Positions 35,212 to 42,953 of a stretch of 64,000 bases of DNA are shown one piece after another. The notes beneath the pieces are model-generated. The model searched no databases, had not been told where the DNA came from, and saw nothing but the letters and a program-made list of their open reading frames with translations. This DNA is from Bacillus safensis FO-36b (GTDB taxonomy: Bacteria > Bacillota > Bacilli > Bacillales > Bacillaceae), in assembly GCF_000691165.1 (NCBI RefSeq), contig NZ_ASJD01000005.1, forward strand, positions 1-64,000, given 5' to 3'. Position 1 is the first letter of the stretch; every line of letters starts with the position of its first letter. A program made the position numbers and the translations under genes.

Positions 35212-36312
35212 TCAGCTAGAATGGTTACTCCACTTTCTTTTTACTGTTAACAGCAAAACAGATATAAAAGGTATACCTAAAATTACAAACATTGCATATC
35301 CAAGTATCGTTGAAAAGTATATTACTTCATTAACATTATTCGGGAATAGGGATAATGCAGAAGTAATCAAAAAAAGTATCCATAATAACTTTTTAAAATC
35401 GATAGACCCAAATACATTACTACATCCCCTAATAGCAAATTGGAAAAATCCAAGCATGCAAACAAATTGCTGACAAGTCCATAACACTAATAAGAATATA
35501 TCAAACCTTTCAATGAATACACCTTCAATCTCTAAAGTTTGTATCAGCGAAACTGTTGGCCATGTAAGAGATTTTGTTTCACCTACTGTCATGGAACCGA
35601 TAACCACAAAAAGTGTAAGAGAATATATTAAAGAGGTGATACAAACTCCTATAGCCGCAGCCCATTTTGCTCTGGAGAGCTTTTCTTTATAGACCAAGGG
35701 TAATATAAACAAAATCACCTCGAAACCTGTGAATTGAATAAAAGTTTGAGCAAATAGCTTATCAAAATCAGCAAGACCGCCTTCCATAACCGGTTGTAAG
35801 TTTTGGAAGTCAAAAATAGTGAAACTAAAAAGCATCAAACCAATATAAATACATATAGTCAAAGGATAAATATACATGATTAATTTAATAACAGGCAGGA
35901 TTCCACTTTTAAGATGATAAATCGCAACTAACAAAAAAATCATGACTATTATAAACATTGGTGTATCTTGTAACAGAAAAAATTGTATGACTTCACCAAG
36001 TATTCTTGCTTCAAAGCCGACAATGGCAAGTAAGTAGGATATAAAATAAAGATTAAATATAGTTCCTAGTATCTTTCCTGACCCTTTTGTATTCAACTCA
36101 AAAACTGTATCTGGTGCTTGCTTTTCAGAAATCCATCCTAACAAAAAAGCAATAAATGCAAAAATGACACCTTGTATCAATACAATAATCCAGCCATCAG
36201 GATAACCTGAATTGGCTGAACTACGGGGAATCGTTAAAATTCCTGCCCCTATCATTGTAGAACTGCATAATACAGTGACTTGTAGTAAGGATAATTTATT
36301 GACCTTATACAC
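35212..36312 (-). CDS. GerAB-family spore germination permease, lone copy in prophage
   Basis: GTG 36312 has GTGAGG 8 nt upstream. The 366-residue protein has ten hydrophobic helices and the GerAB/amino-acid-permease-superfamily sequence (GAGILTIPRSSANSGYPDGW, FVFEL-like NTKGSGK loop, PLTICIYIGLMLFSFTIFDF, FIQFTGFEVILFILPLVYKE). GerAB proteins are the germinant-binding B subunits of spore receptors and normally lie with A and C subunits. Neither is nearby. It is AT-richer than the flanking phage genes and lies between ArpU and the early genes, so it is a moron. It might alter germination of lysogen spores. Confidence 0.85.
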   Translation of the reverse strand: MYKVNKLSLLQVTVLCSSTMIGAGILTIPRSSANSGYPDGWIIVLIQGVIFAFIAFLLGWISEKQAPDTVFELNTKGSGKILGTIFNLYFISYLLAIVGFEARILGEVIQFFLLQDTPMFIIVMIFLLVAIYHLKSGILPVIKLIMYIYPLTICIYIGLMLFSFTIFDFQNLQPVMEGGLADFDKLFAQTFIQFTGFEVILFILPLVYKEKLSRAKWAAAIGVCITSLIYSLTLFVVIGSMTVGETKSLTWPTVSLIQTLEIEGVFIERFDIFLLVLWTCQQFVCMLGFFQFAIRGCSNVFGSIDFKKLLWILFLITSALSLFPNNVNEVIYFSTILGYAMFVILGIPFISVLLLTVKRKWSNHSS

Positions 36313-36514
36313 AGTAATAGCCTCACTAAATTTAATATTTATATTATATTTAGCTAATATCAGAAATTTATTCCTATTAAGAGGATTATTAATGACCTCA
36401 ACTTCTCACATGAATTATTATATTTAAATAAAAGATGCTTCTTAGTTCCACAATGATCTTCCTCTCTTTTTTCATTCTGCTTGCTTGGCCTGTTGATCAA
36501 ATCGGCGCTGCCGC

Positions 36515-36739
36515 TCATGCAACGCTTTCCCACGGCAATCGTTCGACCCTTTTCATGCTTCCAGCACAGCCGACTTTACCAAGATTCCGACGTGCTGCTG
36601 GATAGGATTGATATGTGTCATACTCGCTCCATTTTGCATCTGTTAATAGATCAGAACGCCAATAGGCAACATATCCGCTCGCTGTGTTGACGATACAAAA
36701 TTCAGCGTACGGAGATTTTGAATACCAGATTTCCTTCAT
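36515..36739 (-). CDS. Small phage protein; unknown
   Basis: A 74-residue protein, MKEIWYSKSPYAEFCIVNTA.. SGYVAYWRSDLLTDAKW.. PAARRNLGKVGCAGSMKR. ATG 36739 has GGGAGG 10 nt upstream, which is the main support. It is aromatic-rich with possible beta structure. It lies in the early operon between xtrA and the gerAB insertion. Confidence 0.55.
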   Translation of the reverse strand: MKEIWYSKSPYAEFCIVNTASGYVAYWRSDLLTDAKWSEYDTYQSYPAARRNLGKVGCAGSMKRVERLPWESVA

Positions 36740-36773
36740 TTTGACGACGCCTCCCTGCAGGAGGAAGCTCCTG

Positions 36774-36977
36774 CTATTTTATTTTGTGTGAACTGCTGTA
36801 ATTCAAATTTGTGAATTGGCCGTCACGTGTAGTGATTTCCGTTTTCCCGTAAATAGGTGCTTCAGCTAAAAACGCTTCGTTGGAATGGCCATCTAGGATG
36901 ATGACTTTAACTTCTCCTTTTTCAAAAAGCTGATTAATTGAGATGTTAGAGTCTATATGTTTGTAAGGATTATTCAT
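36774..36977 (-). CDS. xtrA: XtrA/YqaO-family protein
   Basis: ATG 36977 (MNNPYKHIDSNISINQLFEK) has GGGAGG 10 nt upstream. The segment VKVIILDGHSNEAFLAEAPI YGKTEITTRDGQ matches the XtrA/YqaO family (V.V..DG....E.P.YGET.I.T..G) found in PBSX and skin. The function is unknown. The ribosome binding site and start lie against the base of a nested stem (36980-37039). Confidence 0.8.
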   Translation of the reverse strand: MNNPYKHIDSNISINQLFEKGEVKVIILDGHSNEAFLAEAPIYGKTEITTRDGQFTNLNYSSSHKIK

Positions 36978-36979
36978 GC

Positions 36980-37039
36980 GCACAAGGCCTCCCATGTTAT
37001 AATGAATTGTCGAGATTCATTAGAGCCGGAGCCTTGTGC
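36980..37039 (-). promoter_or_regulatory. Nested hairpin over the xtrA translation start
   Basis: The outer stem GCACAAGGC (36980-36988) / GCCTTGTGC (37031-37039) is perfect. The inner stem AATGAAT (37001-37007) / ATTCATT (37015-37021) is also perfect. The xtrA Shine-Dalgarno GGGAGG (36989-36994) lies at the top of the outer stem, so folding could hold the ribosome binding site. Confidence 0.5.
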
Positions 37040-37050
37040 TTTGGTTCTTT

Positions 37051-37332
37051 TTATTTGCTCTGTAGAGCTTGTAAATCACGCGTATACATTTCAAATAGAT
37101 GTTTGTCCTTTATGTCTAAGGACAAGTTAATAAGATCCTTTAAGCCAGCTTCAGTGACCGTTATATCCATGTTTTTAGCCCAATCTTCAGGATAGACACC
37201 CTTTCGTCCGAAACGTGACTTTATTAAAAGCTCTCCCTTAGCAATTTCAAGAACGTAACCCTGGACGCGTAAATGTTTGTGATCACCTTTACCTACAATT
37301 TCCACCCAATCGCCTTTTACGATCTGTTTCAT
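37051..37332 (-). CDS. IDEAL-domain phage protein
   Basis: ATG 37332 (MKQIVKGDWVEIVGKGDHKH) has AAGGAG 9 nt upstream. The N-terminal half is an SH3/KOW-like beta barrel (GDWVEIVGKGDHKHLRVQGY), the middle YPEDWAKNMDI, and the C-terminus LKDLINLSLDIKDKHLFEMY contains an IDEAL-like motif (LI..SLD..D...F). Such small proteins are common in Bacillus phage early operons. The function is unknown. Confidence 0.65.
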   Translation of the reverse strand: MKQIVKGDWVEIVGKGDHKHLRVQGYVLEIAKGELLIKSRFGRKGVYPEDWAKNMDITVTEAGLKDLINLSLDIKDKHLFEMYTRDLQALQSK

Positions 37333-37483
37333 TTCCTGAAGCTCCTTCCGCATTTAGTGCAAATTGGACCGTTAAAACCCCGAGTGCAAAAACCCAGCCA
37401 ATAACCACGACGCACCGAAACTATGTTTATACATTTGAAGCAGAAGAAGTATTTATGTTTGAAGAAAAACTTGATTTTATTAA

Positions 37484-37618
37484 TCATCTGACAACCCTCC
37501 ATCCTTTCCTAATCCGACTGTGCAGTTCATATTTTTTAAGTGGTTCATAGAGGTGGACGTGCTGTCCATCCTCTTCGCGATAAAGCAAGAACCACCGTTT
37601 TGACCGTTTACGTGCCAT
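37484..37618 (-). CDS. Small basic protein, 44 aa; unknown
   Basis: MARKRSKRWFLLYREEDGQH.. LKKYELHSRIRKGWRVVR starts at ATG 37618, one base after the stop of the upstream gene, consistent with translational coupling. A longer same-frame ORF running back into the upstream gene is a shadow. Strong positive charge suggests nucleic acid contact. Confidence 0.5.
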   Translation of the reverse strand: MARKRSKRWFLLYREEDGQHVHLYEPLKKYELHSRIRKGWRVVR

Positions 37619-37619
37619 C

Positions 37620-38318
37620 TTATGCAGCCCCGTTTTCCTCATCTTTTTGATCATCTTTAGGAAGATCGTATTCATCTGGAACGCTATCCTCTGAACCCTT
37701 TTCGTCTTCAGCTGCTTCTTCAGCATTTTCCTTTTGCAACGGTTCAGCTTCGTTGGCTTGATCCTGCTTCCAGTCCCACCATTTTTCAGCAAGCGGAGCA
37801 ACTGCTGCTCGGTAGTCATTGATCAGATCAACGATGGTGCCGGAGGACATCTCAAGCTCTGTGGCCAACTTGCGGTATGATTCACCTTCAATGCGGCGCT
37901 TTGCGATCTCTGCCATATTCTCAGGGAAACCTTCCTGTACTGGAGCCATACCTTCAATGATGAATTGATCCACCACTTCACGCTTAATCTCCATCGATTT
38001 TTCTTCAATTTTTGGTTTTTCTTCAGGCAAACCAAGTTCAGCTTCAAGCTGTTCTGACTCAGGTTTTGCTATATGGACAACGCCGCTCTGATCTACTTCA
38101 TAATTTACAATTGGTCGTTCGGTGTTTGCGTTAATCTGCACGTTATAGCGGACAATGTCACTTTCAATCTCTACTTTCACGTCCTTATCAATCATTTCTG
38201 CAAGGTTTTGAATTCTGTTACCTAACTCCTTTGTTGGCACTTCCAACACTAATTCTGTAATCCCTTTAGGCTTGTGATTCATTTTTTTAACTTTTCCATT
38301 GAAATTTATAAAAGACAT
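37620..38318 (-). CDS. Phage early protein with HTH-like segment; unknown
   Basis: A 232-residue protein with GGAGG 7 nt before ATG 38318. Residues of about 15-80 form a beta-helix domain (ITELVLEVPTKELGNRIQNL, VRYNVQINANTERPIVNYEV). Residues of about 125-175 contain an HTH (IAKRRIEGESYRKLATELEM followed by SSGTIVDLIN). The C-terminal 45 residues are acidic and disordered (EEAAEDEKGSEDSVPDEYDL). It overlaps the rusA stop by 13 nt. A DNA-binding regulator is likely, but the family is not recognised. Confidence 0.6.
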   Translation of the reverse strand: MSFINFNGKVKKMNHKPKGITELVLEVPTKELGNRIQNLAEMIDKDVKVEIESDIVRYNVQINANTERPIVNYEVDQSGVVHIAKPESEQLEAELGLPEEKPKIEEKSMEIKREVVDQFIIEGMAPVQEGFPENMAEIAKRRIEGESYRKLATELEMSSGTIVDLINDYRAAVAPLAEKWWDWKQDQANEAEPLQKENAEEAAEDEKGSEDSVPDEYDLPKDDQKDEENGAA

Positions 38319-38755
38319 ATTTGTTCCTCCTCGTGGGTTGGTGTAAGAGTAGATACTTCGACTTCAATTCTTGGTGTGCTGCTGTAGAACTTACTTACAT
38401 GCAGATCAACAATTTGACTATCATCCTGCCAAATTACTTTATTCAGACCATCTTTTATCCCTTTGATGTAGTTATCAACATCCGGCTTCTTAGCTGGTCT
38501 CAGCTCGCCTCTTTCAGCTTCTGCGGCCTTTTTCTTGCTGAAGCTTTTCAATAATGATTTATAGACTTTCACCTTCAATTCAAGTGGTCCTGTAAGGAGC
38601 TGATCTGGACGATGATCACTTGCAGCCAGCTTCACATAAGACTTAAAGTCTCTTGATTTTTTCGGATCATACAGCCTTGTCATGCCATTTACAGACGTAG
38701 CCCGCGGTCTTCCCTGTGCAACGGGCTCTGCGTAAATGGTGAATGTTATTTTCAT
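38306..38755 (-). CDS. rusA: RusA-family Holliday junction resolvase
   Basis: A 149-residue protein with ITFTIYAEPVAQGRPRATSV, a basic segment, PAKKPDVDNYIKGIKDGLNK and VIWQDDSQIVDLHVSKFYS. The KPDxDN..K...D.L......DD..I motif carries the catalytic aspartates of RusA. It resolves recombination intermediates during phage replication. The skin equivalent is yqaN. The start overlaps the previous stop by 4 nt. Confidence 0.92.
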   Translation of the reverse strand: MKITFTIYAEPVAQGRPRATSVNGMTRLYDPKKSRDFKSYVKLAASDHRPDQLLTGPLELKVKVYKSLLKSFSKKKAAEAERGELRPAKKPDVDNYIKGIKDGLNKVIWQDDSQIVDLHVSKFYSSTPRIEVEVSTLTPTHEEEQICLL

Positions 38756-38946
38756 TCGAATGCCTCCATCCTCGCGTTATATGTTAAAACCTTATTTCCT
38801 CGCTCACTCTTTTTCGTGATTACTAGCATTTCGAGTTCATAGAGTGATAGTTTTTCGAGACTTTCATTCTCATTCGGTTTATATCCAATGCGCTTCAGTT
38901 CATTGAGAAGGAACTGCCGACGATCTTCGCATTTACTATTTGTCAT
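38752..38946 (-). CDS. Small helical phage protein; unknown
   Basis: A 64-residue protein, MTNSKCEDRRQFLLNELKRI then GYKPNENESLEKLSLYELEM LVITKKSERGN. GAGG lies upstream of ATG 38946. The RR..LL..L...GY....SLEKLSLYELE pattern resembles small regulators of the Fur-regulated basic protein type, but this is uncertain. Its stop overlaps the rusA start. Confidence 0.5.
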   Translation of the reverse strand: MTNSKCEDRRQFLLNELKRIGYKPNENESLEKLSLYELEMLVITKKSERGNKVLTYNARMEAFE

Positions 38947-38955
38947 ATTTATTCC

Positions 38956-39120
38956 TCATTTCATAACTCTGGCTTCGACTAACATTTGATTTAATTGCTC
39001 GATGACTGGTTTTAGGCTCTTGTTGCGCCCTGTTTGGTTACATTCAGGACAAGGGAAGAAGCCCGCCATAAAGGTATTTTCGTTTATGACGACTTTCTCG
39101 CCATTGCATGTGTTACACAT
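38956..39120 (-). CDS. Small zinc-finger (double CxxC) protein
   Basis: ATG 39120 (MCNTCNGEKVVINENTFMAG) has AAGGAG 8 nt upstream, ruling out a longer ORF start at 39165. Two pairs, C2-x2-C5 and C39-like PCPEC, make a DnaJ-like zinc knuckle (CNTCNG...CPECNQTG). It sits between the helicase loader and rusA; a replication or recombination accessory role is possible. Confidence 0.6.
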   Translation of the reverse strand: MCNTCNGEKVVINENTFMAGFFPCPECNQTGRNKSLKPVIEQLNQMLVEARVMK

Positions 39121-39133
39121 CTGAAATTCTCCT

Positions 39134-40063
39134 TTACTCGTATAGTTCCAAAAGCAGTTCTTCATTTTCTTTTTGCGCTATCTTTTTACGAATCTTTTCA
39201 TTTGGCATAATCACAGGGAAAGCCAGTTTTTCAACCCTGCTACTCACCCGACCACTTTTATAGATTGTGTCGAGATCCTCTATACTTAAATTGCTTGTAA
39301 TGATCGTAGGCTTCTTGTATTGAAGTCGATAATCAAGAATACGGGTGAAGGTTTCTTCCACAAATTTTGTTACGTTTTCCACTCCGATATCATCTAGGAC
39401 AACAAGATCAGCTGTCTTGACAGCATCCATAATGTCGGTACTCTTCACTTTCGATTCGCTATCAAACGTGCTTTTTATTTCTCCGATTAAATCAGCTGTA
39501 GACGAATAGATTATTTTAAGCGGTTTGTATTTTTTAGTTTCTTTGTCATAAACCGTGTCATGAGTTTTGGTTATCGCATGAAGAATACTAGCAGCAAGCC
39601 TTGTTTTTCCGCTCCCCTTCTCTTGACTAAAAAAATACAAGCCTTTCCCTAGATCCCGCATCTTTTCGAATTTCAAAACATAGTTTTTAGCAACCCTTTT
39701 TGCATTGGCTGCTCGCTCTTTGGATTCGGGTTTGTCATAAACATTGATATCAAAAGAGTTTAGAGAAGCGTCTTTGAATTCTTCTGGAAGTCTTGCGCTC
39801 ATAAGTCTATTCGAGAGCTTTTTGACTTCCTTACAAGGGCATTCCTCCATGAATTCCCTTTTTTCCTTGTGATCTATAATCCATATCAACCCCGATCCAT
39901 CACATTTCCCATACATGCAATGTTGTTCAGAACTCGCAGTGAGTATCTCGTATCTGGCCTGATAGACCTTTTCTTCTTGCAATTTCTTGGAGTCTCTCAG
40001 CCTCTTCGCTAGTGCTGGATTTGCTTTCTCCAACGCTTTTAAGGTATCCCCCATACTCTGCAT
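39134..40063 (-). CDS. DnaC/DnaI-like helicase loader ATPase
   Basis: A 309-residue AAA+ protein. The N-terminus has a Cys cluster (C49, C54, then ECPCKEV near 74-80), as in DnaI-type zinc domains. Then come Walker A SQEKGSGKTRLAA (near residue 150), Walker B DLVVLDDIG (near residue 219) and sensor I TSN (near residue 255). It loads the host DnaB/DnaC helicase at the phage origin with the replisome organizer upstream. The gene overlaps the organizer gene by 137 nt; ATG 40063 or the nearby second ATG are the only starts preceding the domain. Confidence 0.88.
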   Translation of the reverse strand: MQSMGDTLKALEKANPALAKRLRDSKKLQEEKVYQARYEILTASSEQHCMYGKCDGSGLIWIIDHKEKREFMEECPCKEVKKLSNRLMSARLPEEFKDASLNSFDINVYDKPESKERAANAKRVAKNYVLKFEKMRDLGKGLYFFSQEKGSGKTRLAASILHAITKTHDTVYDKETKKYKPLKIIYSSTADLIGEIKSTFDSESKVKSTDIMDAVKTADLVVLDDIGVENVTKFVEETFTRILDYRLQYKKPTIITSNLSIEDLDTIYKSGRVSSRVEKLAFPVIMPNEKIRKKIAQKENEELLLELYE

Positions 40064-40868
40064 CCTTCTTCACTCCTTCGGGTGTCCAATTTCTATGCTT
40101 TTGTTGTTTCCGCTTAAATTCTGAAACATTATTAGGTGGTTTTTGTTTGGCATGCCAACGATCAAGAATCGCTGATTCTAGGTACGCGAATGATTTAATA
40201 CCGTCTGCTCTATGCTTCGGCTGGAATTGATCGAATATATCGTCGATCCACTGCAAAATGTTTTCATGCGGGATTTTCTCCTTTAGAATCCTTTCAATGG
40301 CAGCTGAATCTTTTGGCGTTAACATCAACCCACCTTTTCGAGACAAGTATTTATCTTCGATTTGTTGGAAAGGAGTTAGATCATTTCCTACAGGCTCTCT
40401 CTCTTCTTCTTCATATACATTCTTTACATTCTTAACATTCTTGTTTGTGATCATTTGATGTTCATCTGATGATCTTTTGATGTTCATTTGATGATCATTT
40501 TGGTGATCAACTTCGTTATTTTCTTGTTGGTAAAGCGCCCATTTATTAATGGTTACAACAGAAAATTTGTTGCTCTTTTTGATGCTCAGAAAATTCATTT
40601 CCTCTAATTTTTCGAGCCATCGATATACTGTAACTTTTCCAGTTACTTGATCACTTTTCCTAAGCCCGTGATTAAACATTTCAGCAATATCGTACCTACC
40701 AGTCACAAATTGACCAGGCTCTAATTCCACCACCTGATTACCTATCATCTGCTGATGATGTTTATGGCTCGCTTCAGTAAGACAGATGAGCCAAAGCCTA
40801 AGCAGGTTAGGATTATTGAATACTGGATTTTCACGTAATTTTCGATGTAATTTGATCCACCCTCGCAA
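39927..40868 (-). CDS. Replisome organizer / DnaD-like replication initiator
   Basis: A 313-residue protein. The N-terminal winged-helix domain MRGWIKLHRKLRENPVFNNP.. with LWLICLTEASHKHH and GQFVTGRYDIAEM is the phage replisome organizer domain. A linker rich in His/Asn (about 118-150) coincides with an iteron array in the DNA. The C-terminal part (PFQQIEDKYLSRKGGLMLTP, IDDIFDQFQPKHRADGIKSF) resembles DnaD C-domains. It binds the origin and recruits the helicase loader encoded next. Confidence 0.85.
   Translation of the reverse strand: MRGWIKLHRKLRENPVFNNPNLLRLWLICLTEASHKHHQQMIGNQVVELEPGQFVTGRYDIAEMFNHGLRKSDQVTGKVTVYRWLEKLEEMNFLSIKKSNKFSVVTINKWALYQQENNEVDHQNDHQMNIKRSSDEHQMITNKNVKNVKNVYEEEEREPVGNDLTPFQQIEDKYLSRKGGLMLTPKDSAAIERILKEKIPHENILQWIDDIFDQFQPKHRADGIKSFAYLESAILDRWHAKQKPPNNVSEFKRKQQKHRNWTPEGVKKDAEYGGYLKSVGESKSSTSEEAERLQEIARRKGLSGQIRDTHCEF
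40417..40508. repeat. Iteron array inside the initiator gene: candidate phage origin
   Basis: Six 11-bp units in perfect register start at 40443, 40454, 40465, 40476, 40487 and 40498 (GTTTGTGATCA, TTTGATGTTCA, TCTGATGATCT, TTTGATGTTCA, TTTGATGATCA, TTTTGGTGATC). Directly to the left are three 9-bp AT-rich units (ACATTCTTW, 40417-40443). The 11-bp period is not a multiple of three, so it is not a by-product of repeated codons. Confidence 0.7.
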
Positions 40869-40989
40869 ATGACTTCCTCCTTCCCAATTATTAGCTATTA
40901 AAATATTTATCCTCGATTTTTATAAATTTCAGATGCGATGAACACATAGATGCTGATACACATGCGTTTATTTCATTCAGATCGTTCAC

Positions 40990-41178
40990 TTATTCACGCC
41001 CTTTCAACTTACATAGGGCATACATACCGCTAATTTTGATATAAGTAAGCCCAGTTTCGTTTCTCTTAATGAAGTCTTTTACATATGATCTAAACAAACT
41101 GGCTTGGTCTTTACTTGATCCTGATAAAGACAAGTAAACATAAGGGATAGGGACCTTTATCAAAAAATCCTTTTCCAT
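40990..41178 (-). CDS. Small phage protein; unknown
   Basis: ATG 41178 (MEKDFLIKVPIPYVYLSLSG) overlaps the exonuclease stop (TGATG), and GGAG lies upstream. It has 62 residues with a beta-alpha-beta-like pattern: IKVPIPYVYLSLS, DQASLFRSYVKDFIKRNE, TGLTYIKISGMYALCK. It is translationally coupled to the recombination exonuclease, so it may be an accessory of recombination or replication. Confidence 0.55.
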   Translation of the reverse strand: MEKDFLIKVPIPYVYLSLSGSSKDQASLFRSYVKDFIKRNETGLTYIKISGMYALCKLKGRE

Positions 41179-41975
41179 CAACCGATCAGCTCCGAAAAAT
41201 GAATGATCCTGTTTAATTGATTTGTGGAACGACAATACTTACATTTTCCGCATCGATTTGGCGGCTCACCGCCATGTTTCACTTGAATGATTCGCTCCAT
41301 ATGCTTCTCAATATCTTCAAGCTCGACTTCCATTCTGGAATTGTCTATGTTGATAACGGCTTTGTCTGGTGGATCTTCTTTTGAAATGGCAACGATAAGA
41401 GGCTCCAGCCATTCATCCCTTTTAGACATTTGCCTTTCTAGCTCTGCATAAATTGCCATTTGTCCTATATATCCGTAAGCCTCGACAAATGAACAATAGC
41501 CTAGTTCTTGATCCCAAACTTTTTCTCGAAGGGAACGTGTTGTTTTAAGATCAGCAAAGCGCCCACCTGCTGGGTTGTACACATCGAGTTTTCCTTTCCA
41601 AGGCACTCCGAACAATTTACCTGTGATGATCACTTCTTTATCTCCTTGAAGAACAAACATACACAGATCATCGTTCTGAATTGATTCAATCATGAGATCA
41701 GCCAATTGATATTGCTTATACAGTTGGCCCTTTTGTGTATATAGAGCAGGTGTGTTCATCTTGAATTCATCAAAGACCTGCTCACCTTCAAGCCAGGCAT
41801 GGACGTATTGTCCGAATAGAAGAGCCTCAGAGGACGGCGGTTGCCATTCTCCGTTAATCTTTGCAATCGTAGCCGCCTCACACTCTAAGAAACTTTTATA
41901 TTGAGAATTAGACATGTAGACTTTATCTATCTCGTTAGAGTAATAGTTATCTTGATTGATCACCGGAATCCCCAT
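41178..41975 (-). CDS. PD-(D/E)XK exonuclease (RecE/YqaJ-type functional class)
   Basis: A 265-residue protein. MSNSQYKSFLECEAATIAKI and ALLFGQYVHAWLEG form the N-terminal motif; GKLDVYNPAGGRFADLKTTR carries the D...D-x-K active site; YIGQMAIYAELE is the QxxxY motif. A C-terminal cluster C-G-x-C-x2-C (RCGKCKYC) suggests an iron-sulfur or zinc site. This is a phage 5'-3' recombination exonuclease of the RecE-like PDDEXK group. It overlaps the partner annealing gene by 29 nt, the usual exo-SSAP arrangement. Confidence 0.87.
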   Translation of the reverse strand: MGIPVINQDNYYSNEIDKVYMSNSQYKSFLECEAATIAKINGEWQPPSSEALLFGQYVHAWLEGEQVFDEFKMNTPALYTQKGQLYKQYQLADLMIESIQNDDLCMFVLQGDKEVIITGKLFGVPWKGKLDVYNPAGGRFADLKTTRSLREKVWDQELGYCSFVEAYGYIGQMAIYAELERQMSKRDEWLEPLIVAISKEDPPDKAVINIDNSRMEVELEDIEKHMERIIQVKHGGEPPNRCGKCKYCRSTNQLNRIIHFSELIG

Positions 41976-42846
41976 TTACAGGATCACCCGCCTTTTTATT
42001 GCTTTCTTTTTGTTCCTTCTGTTTTTGGAACTCTTCTTCTGCCTTTGACTTGGTGGCGCTGCTGACTTTGACATTGAAGTAATCTTCCTTTTTCGCCATA
42101 CCATCACGTAATGAAGTGTAAATGCGACCAATCTTAAGATAATCTTGCTCAGTAAAGGCATCTAATTTGCTACCGACATATTCCTCGATCATTTCCTTAG
42201 TAACACCAAAATCAGTTTTAAATGTTGATAATGCTTTTCTTAACCGGTCTTCTAAAGGTTCTTGATGACCACTAATCAGTGTTCTTTGGCACATATCAAC
42301 TGCGGCATCAACAATATCTCCTGGTATTACTCCAAGAATGCACGCACGAACTCGACGCGCACCTAGATTAGCTACAAGTTCATAAATATCTCTTGGGTCA
42401 TTCAGTTTTGTTATAGTTCCCTTTGCTTTCCGTTCGTGTTTTACCGTGAAAAGTTTTGTTTGGCGGGTATTGGTTTCAAGATCCCACGCATACGCCATCA
42501 CTGACGATTCACCAGCTTTTTGTTCGAGTTCCATGATTCCATAATCAATGTTTCCCCAGTTCTGGGCCAAAGCCTCAGCAAGCCGGATGGAAGGACCTGA
42601 AATTTTTGATCCGCCTTTTGGATATTCGTAAACTGCACTTTCGGCCAACAGCTTTCTTTCACATGCTTTTTTGATTCGTTCAAAAGCAGCATAAACGTCT
42701 CTTGGAAACTTCTTTGCTATGACCATAGCTGCTTGTACTTCCTGTGCCTGCCGACTAACCATAGCTTCGGTTGTTACTGAAGTTCCTGCTGATGGCTGTG
42801 AAGCTGCCATATAGTTTGAGTAATCAACATTTGACAATCCATTCAT
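41947..42846 (-). CDS. Putative single-strand annealing recombination protein
   Basis: ATG 42846 has GGAGG 8 nt upstream. The 299-residue protein has SRQAQEVQAAMVIAKKFPRD, GGSKISGPSIRLAEALAQNW GN, an aromatic beta region and DIYELVANLGARRVRACILG VIP, then a charged tail. It is not a standard RecT sequence, but its place upstream of and overlapping the PDDEXK exonuclease, and its alpha-beta-beta-alpha pattern, fit a Rad52-like annealing protein. It would bind ssDNA and promote strand annealing. Confidence 0.7.
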   Translation of the reverse strand: MNGLSNVDYSNYMAASQPSAGTSVTTEAMVSRQAQEVQAAMVIAKKFPRDVYAAFERIKKACERKLLAESAVYEYPKGGSKISGPSIRLAEALAQNWGNIDYGIMELEQKAGESSVMAYAWDLETNTRQTKLFTVKHERKAKGTITKLNDPRDIYELVANLGARRVRACILGVIPGDIVDAAVDMCQRTLISGHQEPLEDRLRKALSTFKTDFGVTKEMIEEYVGSKLDAFTEQDYLKIGRIYTSLRDGMAKKEDYFNVKVSSATKSKAEEEFQKQKEQKESNKKAGDPVNGDSGDQSR

Positions 42847-42953
42847 ATAAGAAACCTCCATTGAATTTAGGTGCCAACCTGCTTATAATAGTGGTTGACA
42901 CCATATTCTGTGTCTGGTTATTTAGATGAGTTCACTTGTGGGAGTGAACTCTT

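Noticed and set aside
40411-40512. CRISPR-like array in the repeat block of the initiator gene
   Set aside because: Repeats are contiguous 9- and 11-bp units without spacers, inside a coding gene; no cas genes are present anywhere in the window.
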